From Ancylostoma caninum (Eukaryota; Nematoda; Chromadorea; Rhabditida; Ancylostomatidae), in the NCBI GenBank assembly GCA_037903475.1, contig JBAJFG010000559.1, forward strand, positions 310,001 to 374,000: a stretch of 64,000 bases of DNA, in the 5' to 3' direction. Under the pieces are notes generated by a model, which worked only from the letters and a program-made list of their open reading frames with translations, had not been told where the DNA came from and did no database searches. The translations under genes and the position numbers were made by a program. Shown here piece by piece: positions 24,658-35,347 of the stretch (its first letter is position 1; each line of letters begins with the position of its first letter).

Positions 24658-26086
24658 ACTGAGGGTCCGAGTACCACTACAAGAGTCAGATGATTTCGAC
24701 TCGATTCAAAACAAAGTCATTCTCAAAATGATCTGAGGTATGTATCTTGCAGAATTGATTATTGAACTGAACTGAAACCAATATTACATTTTAGGTCCTA
24801 CTAGTTACATCGAGTGTCCACTCATTTGCGTGGTTCTCAATCAGTGAGGTTTATAGACTTTGGTGATACTCGAAACAAGGGCTTATTCATAACCTCAGTG
24901 GAAGTTGGGTCAGTTGGGCAAGCACTTTAAAAAAATGCTGCATGACCTGAAGTAAAACCACATGCGCGTGGCGGTTAGCGACTTCATTTAGCATCTCAAG
25001 ATGTAGCTACACTGCGGCGGGTCAAGAGGCGTGGATAGGGCAAGGAGCCGGCGAGCATCCACCTAAGGTTACGCCTGAAGTTCCTACCAGATGAAAGAGG
25101 CGCCTCCGCGCCCGCCCCAGAATGGATCTTCCAGTTGCATTCTTAAGGCGTGATTATCTCAAAGGTCCGATGCCCTCATCCAGCCACTACGCCCTATAGA
25201 GCAGCAAGAGTTTAGAAAATTTCGGCCTAGTAACAGTCTGTTTCAGACAGACTTTTCACTGACTAGTCCTGATTACTACCTTGGAATTGAGTTCGAAACT
25301 AAGGATACAGCCCACTTGGGCCAGGTAACATGATGCTAGTTAAATAGTTTGAGTTTTGAAATTCAGACTTGAGATTACGGTCTTTTGTTAGTTTTTCCTG
25401 TCTGCATACTTATACGATATTAGATGGCACACCCGTGAGGGTGTAGTAGGAAAATAAATAAATCTCGGGACCTTTGTAGGACCTGATAGGGGATACCTCG
25501 GAATGAAGTATTGCCCTTCCAGACTTCTTCTAATGCGAGCGAAGTGAGCAAGTGATTAATTCATCTCATATGCATAATAGTATAATTATTGTCCAATCGA
25601 GTTGACCAATGGAAAACCAACTCATAATGTAGCATTACATTGCTCTCTCCTGCTGCCTTTACTCTAGGCCGGCGGACCCTGCACAGGGTGGAAGCGTCCC
25701 GTTTTGGTGCGCAATAAGTTCTCGAATGAAATAGCCAGCTCTCTGCCACCGATTTATCGTGGAATGATGGAAGAGAGTGACTACCATTTCTTGCACGTTA
25801 TAGCTGATAAGGCGATCTGGGTTACAATCATCTTACTTCTCATTAATTGGCAGTTCATGTGTGTGTGTGTGCGTGTGTGCACGAGAACCAGCCATCAAAA
25901 ATGGAAAATACCTACACCATCGTGTTCAGCGCGTCGAATTATGTACGAAAATGAGGTAAGTTTTGATTTTTACCTTAATTTACAGGAGTTTCGGGCCACT
26001 TTTGTCATGTTCAGACATGTTAATGGCCAACAGTTGTTATGATCACGGTCGGAATGAATGAGATACGCTTTTGATTACAGGACCAT
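24658..26086. other. Mostly unassigned; dispersed repeat at 25510-25860
   Basis: The segment 25510-25860 matches 31963-32320 in the same orientation, including CCGATTTATCGTGGAATGATGG, and starts with a degraded family A 3'-end block (GCGAGCGAAGTGAGC). A tail-like AAATAAATAAAT at about 25455 suggests an old LINE 3' end. Nothing else was recognised. Confidence 0.4.
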
Positions 26087-26975
26087 ATAAAAGGAGAGAG
26101 AAGGGTAGGACACCTCTATAACGAAGAGGAGGAACCAGGCGAATGAGGGAAGACACGGATGAGAGTTACGCCTTAGTGTAGTGTTAGAGGTGGGCTGACG
26201 GTGTGATAAGGATGCTCCGGCGTCCAGAAGCGGGGAAACGCCTGGAAAAACGCCCGGAGTCAGGTCCAACGGTGTGATGAGGGTGCGTCGGCGTCCAAAA
26301 GTGGAAAAACGACTGGAGTCGGGTCCAACGGTGTGATAAGGGTGTGCCGGCGTCCAAAAATGGAAAAACGACTGGAGTCGGGTCCAACGGTGTGATAAGG
26401 TTGCGCCAGCGTCCCAAAGTGGGAAAACCCCTGGAGTCGGGTCCAACGGGATGATATGGGTGCGCCGGCGCTCAAAAGCGGAGAAACGCCTGGAGTCGGG
26501 TCCAACGGTGTGATAAGTGTGCGCCGGCGTCCAAAAGCGGAAAACGCCTGGAGTCGGGTCCAACGGCGTGATAAGGGAGCTCCGGCGTCCAAAAGTGGAA
26601 AAACGCCTAGAGTCGGGTCCAACGGTGTGATAAGGGTATACAGGGGTTCCAAAGTGGAGGAACCTCTGAAGACAGGTCCCAACGGTGATGAGGGTGCACC
26701 GTTGCTCAGGTCCAATCCCAGTTTGCAATTACTCGGTCAATTTTTAATATTTACGTTCACCACAGCGAACCGAAATGCTTTACCACAAATTATTGGAAAG
26801 GAGCTGTCCATAGTGGGTCAGTGGTTCCATGAACTGCGGTAAAGAATACTTCTCTGTGGATAGTGTTTGTTCATCCTCCTGCACAAATCATATCTGAGGG
26901 CAATGAAAATATGCGAGCGAAGCGAGCACGAAAAGAAGCCTGAGAGTCCGGCGTTAGCCGGACGATCAGGCTGGT
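26087..26975 (+). mobile_element. Helitron-like family A, 3' portion with 59-bp minisatellite
   Basis: About nine units at 26190-26700 follow the pattern GTGCGCCGGCGTCCAAAAGT, a variable AAACGCCTGGAGTCGGGTCC, then AACGGTGTGATAAG. The unit is 59 bp, a longer relative of the 50-bp unit. The copy ends with GCGAGCGAAGCGAGC, the hairpin and CTGGT at 26971-26975, directly abutting the next copy. A TATA-like ATATAAAAG is at about 26089. The expected TCATGAC start is absent. Confidence 0.6.
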
Positions 26976-28386
26976 GACTTATAATAACGGGCTTAGTCTG
27001 TTTTCATGTCTGTCTGTATGTATGTGTGTCAGTTACGAAATTCTACAATTGGTCAGTGATCGTGATTGTGAGATCATATAAAAGCCTAGAAATGGGTGTG
27101 GTATGGTTGAGAGGGGTAGGGATGGGATCGAGGAGAACGCTGGACAGTGTGCAACGGGTCCGTCAATGGAGTCAATACAGAAGGGCTGCGCCGGCGGCCA
27201 AAAGTGGGGGGGGGGGGACGGGCCCACCCTGTGATAAGGGTGCGCCGGCGCTAAAAAGTGGTTGGACGGGTCCAAGGCTATGATAAGGCTCCGCCGGCGC
27301 CCAGAAGTGGACGAGATGGATCCACCACTGTGATAAGGCGTCCAAAAGTGGGAGAGACGGGTCTACGACTGTGATAAGGGTGCGCCGGCGCCCAGAAGTG
27401 AGGGATATGGGTCCACCACTGTGATAAGGGTGCGCCGGCGCCCTGAAGTGGGGGAGACGGGTCTACGACTGTGATAAGGGTGCGCCGGCGCCCAGAAGTG
27501 GGAAGGGTGCGCCGGGCCCAGAAGTGAGGGATATGGGTCCACCACTGTGATAAGGGTGCGCCGGCCTCCAAAAGTGGGAGAGACGGGTCGACAGTTGTGA
27601 TAAGGGTGCGCCGGCGCCCAGAAGTGGGGGAGATGGGTCCACCACTGTGATAAGGGTACGCCGGCGCCCAGAAGTGGGGGAGACGGGTCCACCACTGTGA
27701 TAAGGGTGCGCCGGCGTCCAGAAGTGGGGGAGATGGGTCCACCACTGTGATAAGGGTACGCCGGCGCCCAGAAGTGGCGAAACGCCTGGAGTCGGGTCCA
27801 CCACTGTGATAAGGGTGCGCCGGCGTCCAAAAGTGGGGAAACGCCTGGAGTCGGGTCCAACGGTATGATAAGGGTGCGCCGGCTTCCACAAGTAATAGGA
27901 ATTCGCTTGGCGAGTCTATTCCTGCATGAGGGGTACGATTATCCTGTTTTGGCGGACCCTCCTACCTAAATCGCCTAGATGTACATTGTTTCCGTTCGCA
28001 TCCATGTTCTCCTCCCATTCCGTTTGTGTCTGAATGAACCATTCCTTCCTTTCCGTTTGTGTACACCGGTGGACCCTTATCACTTGAATTACCACAACAA
28101 CCAGTTGAGCCTACATCATTTCAAGATAACATTTGCACTGAATTGGTTACACTCCATTCTTAACGGCCACTAACTTCTCTTATATGAGAGGGCGCAACTT
28201 GGTTCATATGGGGGGAAAGCTACCACCTAGGAGATCAAGGGTTTCTCAGGAGGGAACTACGTAGAAGGATGTAGATTTTATCAATTCATTTACACTTTTG
28301 TGTTTGCTTTCAACGTGCAGTATGCGAGCGAAGCGAGCATCAATTGAAGTCTGGAAGTCCGGCGTTAGCCGGACGGCCAGACTGGT
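26976..28386 (+). mobile_element. Helitron-like family A, near-complete 1.4-kb copy
   Basis: It begins GACTTATAATAACGGGCTTA (missing the TCAT of other copies) immediately after the previous copy's CTGGT. It carries the family's 5' unique segment with ATATAAAAGCC, about 13 minisatellite units of the 50-bp and 59-bp types at 27190-27895, a 3' unique segment, the GCGAGCGAAGCGAGC block, the hairpin and CTGGT at 28382-28386. No protein domain is present. Confidence 0.65.
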
Positions 28387-28499
28387 GAGTATATAAAAGG
28401 AGTTGGAGAGGACTGGTTAGGCACAAATGAGAAGGGTGAACACAGGAGTGGTTGTGAGGTTGAACAAAGGGCAAATATGCGCATTATTCATCTACTGCC

Positions 28500-29424
28500 G
28501 GGTGCCATTGTTAAATATTACCACTATTGGGCCACCTCCCCCACTTTTGGCCGCCGGCGCACCCTTATCACAGTAGTGGACCCGTCTCCCCCACTTCTGG
28601 GCGCGGGCGCACTCTTATCACAGTGGTGGACCCGCCTACCCACTTATGGCCGCCGGCGCACCCTTATCACAGCGGTGGAGTCGTCTCTCCCACATCTGGG
28701 CGCCGGCGCGGGTGTGTTGTTGGGCTGTTGGACTATTGTGTAGGTCCAACAGTTCAAAAGGTGTGATCATCTAACCTTCCGCTCGACCTCCTCTCCACCC
28801 CACTCCACCATACCACACTCGATCGAAGCCTTTTATATGATCTTGCAATCGCGATCACTGAAAATTGTAGAATTTCGTAACGGTCTGACACACATTCATA
28901 AAGCCCTTACGCGCAACCGGCGAAAAATTTTTGGGCGCGCCCAGCATGGGGCGCCGCGGCGCGGCTCTCTTGTGGCAGCGGTCGTTTGTCAGATTTTTGG
29001 CCCAGATGAGTGTTTTTCCTTTATTTTTTCTTTGACTGAAGTTCATCTGAAGGTGTGAGGCCTGTGGCTGTCCGATGTCGACCGGACGGCGCCGCATGCC
29101 TCATAGAAACAATAAAAATAAGCATTTGGGGCATGCATGGGGAAAACGTGCAAAATATGAGGCATGCGGGGCCGTCCGGTCGATATCGGTCAACCACAGG
29201 CCTCACAGCTTCAGATAAACTTCAGTTAAAGAAGAAATGAAAGAAAAACACTCACCTGGGCCAAGAATCTGATGAACGACTGGGATTGCTGCCACAGGAG
29301 GGCCGCGCCGCTCACGCGGCGCATGTTGGGCGCGTTCGAAAATTTTCCGCCGATTGCGCGTAAGGACTTTAATTACATATTGACACACATGTAAACAGAC
29401 TAAGCCCCTTATTATAGGTCATGA
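28500..29424 (-). mobile_element. Helitron-like family A copy, minus orientation, split by a MITE
   Basis: Read on the minus strand it starts A/TCATGACCTATAATAA at 29424 and includes the family 5' segment (TGTCAGACCGTTACG-like, then ATATAAAAGGC) and about three 50-bp units at 28540-28720. The 3' part is missing. A palindromic MITE splits it at 28900-29371. The unit at 28525 begins with family B sequence (CACTATTGGGCCAC), so the array is a hybrid. Confidence 0.6.
28900..29371. mobile_element. Palindromic MITE, 470 bp, inside the Helitron-like copy
   Basis: The terminal inverted repeats read AAAGCCCTTACGCGCAACCG on the left and the inverted AAAGTCCTTACGCGCAATCG on the right. Almost the whole element pairs with itself, including GGCGCGGC-type inner arms and GCATGCCTCA / TGAGGCATGC near the centre. 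It is non-coding and presumably moved by a transposase encoded elsewhere. Confidence 0.75.
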
Positions 29425-30869
29425 TAATATCTAACAAACAATTATCCTACTGCTATGTTTTAAATCACATATAAGTTCTTTTCCCATATACGTTTCTGGT
29501 TACCGTATTTGTGGTCCACCCTGTTAAGTGATAGCATTGTGATGAATGGACAACGTTTTCTCGATATTTTAAGCGAGCTGCCCAGTTCTAGGGCATTATT
29601 TATCGCTGCATTGGAGAAAATTCTATTCATCATGGTCGGTGTTTCTGAAGTATACGTGGACGTGGTCGATGGTTCTATGTGTTTCTGTGCGAACCAAGCC
29701 ATTCACCCCTGGGGCAGGTGAATTGGTACCAGAGGATTTTGAAAGGATAAAGCGCTGACTCGGTATCCAGTGCTCCCAGCAAGTCACTTCTTAGGGCGCA
29801 TGCGCATTCAGTACCTCTGCGATTATTAATAAAGTAGAATGCGTGCTGCATCTCTAAAAAGAACTAGTATTTCTTGTGCTATATCGAATTGTTTATGGTC
29901 ACTACCAATTGGTTCATGAGAGCTCGACCAGGAAGAAAACCTTTTCACATACGACATCACACCGCAGTTAAAGACAGAAAAAAAACAAGGCAAGACGTTT
30001 TGCCGAAGAAAATAGGCTGGGCGGACAGCTTGTCCCGCCTACGGAAACAAGAAAACAGAGCTGAAAATGCAACGTTCTTGTCGCACTTCATTCAGACCTA
30101 TGAGCTCCACTGTTCCAACAGATCTTCTCTACGGACGCGATAATGAAACTGTTATATGTCGCCTTCTTCGAATAATAGAAACTACAAGCAAAACAAACAT
30201 TTCACTCTTAGCTTTGCTGCAAAATGCAAACAGAGGAATCATGCACATCTACCCCCAAGCACAAACGCTATGACGAGATTCGTTTCTTGTAGTTATTTAC
30301 GAATTTGTATACGAAATTTGTGCCATTTTTCATAAATCGTAGATCGTAAAAAAATCGCCAGAAATGGCCGTAAATCGTAATTCGTAAATCGTAAATCGTA
30401 GTTACGCACATTCCTGGTCAGGACAAGGTAATAGGTTGGAATGTTTATTTTTACTCCAGTTGTGGTATTCATTACACTTTTGTACGATCCCCTTATCCTT
30501 GATTGCTTGCTAGTCTTCACTCCAGCCCAAGTTCTCCCCGTAGGACTATTAGGCCACTAACTGTCACGTTGCAAGTTCGGCCCTTGGCCTAATCTTCCAC
30601 GTGTATGTTCGGTTTGATGCCTAGTCTTCCATATCCGGCTCTGTATTCATCCTCTTCAAAATAACATTTATTCATAGAGATTAGATGATCGAAAATTTTG
30701 GTTTGACTTCTTTATTCTTTCAACTTTTCGAGACTAAATACATAATAGCAGTACATCAAATGTGCAATGTCAAACGCACAATGTTAGCACACATGGATAG
30801 GAGTTGGCTGCAATCGGAGTGGTCTGTCTCTTAGAATGATCCGACTTTGTTGTAGTTGGGACGAATCTG
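29425..30869. other. No recognised gene
   Basis: The 70-80 codon open frames at 29460-29721 and 29874-30143 have no identifiable domain. The CGTAAAT array at 30310-30416 is described separately. Confidence 0.35.
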
Positions 30870-31962
30870 CGATTACCCACTCATCGAAATCAGTTGTAGG
30901 GCATCGGCCATTTCCTCCTTACTGCTGATGGCTGGTTTTCTTCTCTTTATTTCAAGTGCTTCCCGTATATTTCTCAAACGTTTAAATTTCTATGCAACAC
31001 ATCTACTTCTAACTTAAGCGGGTTCTCCATGCTGTATCGCAGTGTTCGGTGAAGAAACGTTGCGAGGATATGGGGGTGAATGTATAAGGGCTCTTCGATA
31101 TTCGTCATTATATTCGGTTGATTTCCCCAACGTATGTTTCGAAGCATGCCACGCATTTGATCTCATGAACAGTGTTTTTCAAGCCATAAATTTGTGTTTC
31201 CTTGCAGATATTACAGCGCTCTCGTGGTGGGCGAAAAACAGGTCTTGCTGGTGTGTTTGAACTTTTCACAGCACAGCTTGTGGGACTTGCCTGGTTTTCG
31301 TTAACACATCATGACAGCTTCATGTAGTGAGTAACTAGGTTTCCAACAATAGGAATGCTCTTAGTGGTATCCGTTCTCTCAGGTTGTCTTCTGCTCTTTG
31401 AATGGTCGTTGTCCATTCCACTGTGATTTCCTGCGCTATTCTATGAAGTTGCTGATAACATTCTTCTCCACGTACTATGGATGACAAGTCGTAGAATAAA
31501 TCAACATATTTGTGAAAGCGGCTTTCTTGGGCTAAATGTTTCCAACATTCCCATTTCTGATCCGTACTTTTGTGTTTAGGAAAGGTAGCAAATTGTTTTC
31601 TCCAGGTCCTCTATAGTGAAATGAATGGTGATATTCGCGCTACTCAGGTTCTCAGGTATTCCTCGGAGATCATCTTGATCATGCGACGATGAATATGTCG
31701 GCAATGTACCTTCTATTGTAGATTATTCCTTTCCTTAGAGCTCATTTTTCAATGCTATTTCAGAAGATAATGGCAATTAATGGGTCGATTCTATTTCCCA
31801 TTGCAAGTCCGCTGATTTGCCCGTACACGATAGTGTTGAATCTGAAGATGTCTTGCTCGAGAAAAAACCATCAGAAGCTCTCTTATTCCTGAGAACGTCG
31901 AGCCATACAATCTTATTTCCTTCTGGCGTTCTTGAGGAAATGTAAGACATGCGTTTAATGCT
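30870..31962 (-). pseudogene. Canonical Penelope-like element remnant (RT then GIY-YIG)
   Basis: On the minus strand, about 31850-31440 encodes the C-terminal half of a Penelope RT in broken frames: FNTIVYGQISGLAMGNRIDP, then RRYIADIFIV, then LLPFLNTKVRIRNGNVGNI. Further on, 31270-31120 encodes a degraded GIY-YIG region with a Cys pair (ERCNICKETQIYGLKNTVHE, IKCVACFETYVGEINRI). The expected RYxDD active site reads RYIAD, so one catalytic Asp is lost, and several stops are present. The domain order is the usual one, unlike the permuted element at 15.9-18.4 kb. The 5' half is cut by a Helitron-like end at 31963. Confidence 0.75.
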
Positions 31963-32320
31963 AGACCAGTCTGGCTTCCAGCTACCGTCGGACTTCTAGA
32001 TTTTTTCTAACGCTCACTTCGTTCACATCAACTGATAAGCACACCAATATAACTTGCTATCGTAGCGATTTTGCTAACGGGAAACGTAGCATTGTATTGC
32101 TGCCTCTTACTGTCTTTCCTCTGCGGCAGTGGGTTCACTACAGAGAATTGACGGTCGTCTGGGTTCAGCTGCAGCTATTGGTATGTTGAAGTAGTTAAGA
32201 GCAGCTACCTACGACCGATTTACCGTGGAATGATGGTAGAAAATGGTTGCCTTCTTCTGCATGTTACTGTTATCAAGTTTATAGAAGAGGACAATGAGGT
32301 ATTACAGTGTGCAATCGGTT
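31963..32320 (-). mobile_element. Degraded Helitron-like family A 3' end
   Basis: Read on the minus strand, a GAACGAAGTGAGCG block is followed by a degraded hairpin and CCAGACTGGT at 31963-31975. The body extends to the right and matches 25510-25860 in the same orientation. It interrupts the Penelope-like element. Confidence 0.45.
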
Positions 32321-32589
32321 GACGCTTACCACTACTGCGTGCCGCTACGACCATCAGTAGGAGAAGATTTCTTCGCATTCAATTTCCTCGCGAAGATGGG
32401 AAAAACTGACCCTAAATACGATCCCTCCCCCTATTCTCTCGTCCAATCCCTATTTTTTTTAATGACCCCCCCCCTCGCTCCCGCATGTGTTTTCTGTACA
32501 CCAAGCAGTTTCAAGGAAGAAGACACAAAAGAAACGCATGAGAAGCACAAAAGTAGAAATAAAACAACTTTGAAGTCGATATGCATCAT

Positions 32590-33830
32590 TTGTTATCCGA
32601 TCAGACCAGACTGCCAACAAGAACGATCACGTCATAACGTGCCAAAACAGGACTGATTGGCAGCGCATGCGAGAAGCCGACTTCAGCGTTGGCATTTGCG
32701 CACCCACGGGTTCGATTCACGACGCCTCAAAAAAATTATTGCACTGGTCGGAATCACTTCAGAATCAAGTGTAAAGTGAACATGGTGGGAACGCTTAAAA
32801 ACGGAGCAAGGGAAGCAAACAAGATCGTTTGCACCTGCCAGAATTCGCCTGCAGGGCCTCCAGTTCTTGGAAAACTTAGGTGACTTTGACCGCGCTGAAA
32901 TTCTCCGACTCAAAATCAGCAAACGCTTTTACCTGTGTTAATAGAGAATGATCAGCTCTATCTTCTCCCAGAGTTTGAATTTTCTAGGAACGTTTTTGGG
33001 AGCTCAATGGGAAATTTCCCAAATTTTCGGGTCTCTGATGGGGAAATTTCCTTCTAACTCACTCAAGCAGGAGCTAACTTCGCGTCACGATAATGGGGGA
33101 AAAGTATGCTTGCTTGCAGCACTATTACGTGGAAGTAGATTTCGATATTAGGCAAACTATCCGTGTAGGAGTTGAAGAAATGAAAATCTCCCAATTTGAA
33201 GAGATTGTGAAAATGGAGAAGATCTGTTCGAGAAATCACTTAAAGTCATTTGCAAATATCACAAAAATTTTTCTTCCATGAGTTGTAGAGGAGGAATTCT
33301 TTCATTGTTTTACAGAATTTGGCTCCACTAAGTTTGTTCTTTTTTCCACAATTTAGAAGGGAAATCGATATGCAATTCACCGAATTTCCCATTGTTTTCC
33401 CATCGAGCTCCCAAAAGTATGTAAAGCCCTAGAAAGTTGCTACTCTGAAAAAGGATAAAGCTGATCATGCTCTATGAGCAAAATGAAAAACTTTTGCTGA
33501 CTTCGAGTCAGAGAAGTACAGCGCGAGGTCTAATTAACCCAAGTTTTCCACGAACTGACGGGCCCTGCTGACAAATTCACGCATTTCCGATCGATCGATC
33601 CCGCTTTCAACACTTCGTTTTCAAATAATTGCATCTTTGCCCAACGCTTAACTCTGAAATGATTCCGACCTGTGCAAAAATCTTTTGGAGGCGCCGGGAA
33701 TCGAACCCGTAGGCGCATCGAAACCCGCGGTGAGCCGATTTCGCGCTGCCAATCAATCATGCTTTGACGCATAATGACGTGATCGTTCTTGCTGGCAAGT
33801 GCGGACCGTCACTTGTTATCAAAAAAGAAT
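32590..33830. repeat. Foldback built from two inverted tRNA-like (SINE-like) repeats
   Basis: The left arm from about 32590 to 33090 and the right arm from about 33370 to 33830 are inverted copies. Each arm contains a tRNA-like head: GATTGGCAGCGC, then a B box GGGTTCGATTC(A/C)CG, then a shared tail TCGGAATCA(C/T)TTCAGA and GGGAGCTC. The B box is well conserved, but the cloverleaf is not clearly foldable. The arms share CAAGAACGATCACGTCAT at their outer ends. About 280 bp separates them. Confidence 0.7.
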
Positions 33831-34137
33831 TATACCTTTTGCGTTACATTCATTGGATCAAGCAACCTCTCTATTTTCCCCACCCCTACCCTTCCAACAC
33901 GACCGCCCCCTTCTCTGCCCTCTTCCATACGACCTCCTCATGGGAAATTCCCATCGGACATTTGACCCTGCTTATGACGCTCTCTGGCTGTGGCGCGCAA
34001 TCTCAGAGGAGTTGTGTTGGCATACAGAAGTGGGGTATTGCCAGCTGACGGGTCCAGCGGTGTGATAAGAGAAAGTGATGTGACATGCCCATCTCTTGGC
34101 ATTCTGTTCCCATCTCTTCGGCGTGCACCCTTGCTAC

Positions 34138-34256
34138 AGCAGTGGACCCGTCTTCCTCACTTTTGGGCGCCGACGCACCTTTTGCACAGCAGTGACATGT
34201 TCCCCACACCACTTTTGAGTGCCGGCACATCCTTATCACAGCAGTGGACCCGCTGG
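34138..34256 (-). repeat. Remnant of family A minisatellite
   Basis: About 2.5 degraded units in reverse orientation: CAGCAGTGGACCCGTCTTCC, TTGGGCGCCGACGCACC, then a second partial unit. No element ends were found around it. Confidence 0.6.
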
Positions 34257-34576
34257 GAGGCTGCAAACAACCTAGATGATTGGAGTAGGACAACCGCGCT
34301 ACTGTTCATTCGAAACAAGACGAACGAATTCCGTGACACACAGACACACGCACAATTACACGCACGCAGACCAAGTCCGCTATAAGTCATGATTGTTGTT
34401 CTACGTTGGTGTAGAGAGCAACTACATCAAAGCTCTAATAAAGCAGTCTTGGAATATTGTTGTGACTGTTCAAGACGTTCTCTGATCTGTTTCCATGTTC
34501 GACTGTCCTTGAATCTTGGCATATTGATTGTTGTGCTTTTGGAGTACAGTAGGATTTTTTTGAGCTGTTAGCCAAG

Positions 34577-34709
34577 ATGGTTTTGTTGAGGTCGGCGACG
34601 TCGCCTTCGTCAGAGCCTGGAAAGTCAAAGACGTAAGTGATTTACCCTTTCAAACACCTCATCCCTCTGCAGGACACCTTTCTTGTCTGAACTGTTTCAT
34701 GCTTCGGAG
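34577..34709 (+). CDS. Putative gene start: two short exons
   Basis: ATG at 34577 opens a 56-bp exon (MVLLRSATSPSSEPGKSKT) with donor AC/GTAAGT. A 40-bp intron ends CCCTCTGCAG, and a 37-bp exon (TPFLSELFHASE) ends GAG/GTGAGT. Both junctions keep one frame and fit strong splice consensus. No downstream exon was identified and the family is not recognised. It could be the 5' end of a host gene whose other exons lie far away, or a relic. Confidence 0.4.
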
Positions 34710-35347
34710 GTGAGTATCATCGCAGATGAGAAGCTTGAAGCTCACAATGAGATATGCTTCCTGATGCGAAGTTGACTATGCTGATCTTGCATGTTTTCGT
34801 GGCGCGCTCAATGCCATTGCATAAGAAGTTATGACCTTGTCTGTGCAGTAATGTGCGCAGTTTCTGCATTAACCTACCATAACTTCATATAGGAGGCGTT
34901 GCCATAAAGAATGGGTGCAGAATTCGTGATCAGCAGCCCAAACAACCCTGTATGCAAAATCTCAGCGAAAAATGCATCACCACGGGTCCAGCATTGTGCG
35001 TTGAGCATTTATTACTATTTGCAACAGAACGATACTTCATCGAAGGTCTACCGTTACGGGGTGTACATTGCTTTGTGAATCTCGAAGCACTGATTTCAAA
35101 ACTATTTTGGTCTTGAACCACTCTCACTTTTCCAAACGCGCGTGATAAAGAGGTACTGATAGATTAAGGTACCTCTAGTTGATTAGGGTAAGGTGTGGTG
35201 CGGTGATAAATGTCTTGATTCTATTGGATGCCCTCCCAGGTTGAATTCTCCTCAGAGCTCGAACCTTTTGCATTTTTCTCCCACTTACTGTTTTCCTCTG
35301 AAAATCTATTCTATGCAATTTTACAAATGTTTCTGCTTATACTTAGA
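34710..35347. other. No recognised feature
   Basis: It follows the donor at 34710. No further exon or repeat partner was recognised. Confidence 0.35.

Larger units (their letters stand above)
24544..30416. mobile_element. Possible hAT-like element bounded by CGTAAAT arrays
   Basis: The left end CAGGAATGTG (24544) is followed by GATGTGCGTAAC and copies of CGTAAAT to 24657. The right end, about 30310-30416, is the inverted equivalent (CGTAAAT copies, then GTTACGCACATTCCTG). The intervening 5.9 kb contains Helitron-like copies. The flanking 8-mers TAGCGTGT and GTCAGGAC do not match, so these may be two separate broken copies rather than one element. Confidence 0.4.
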
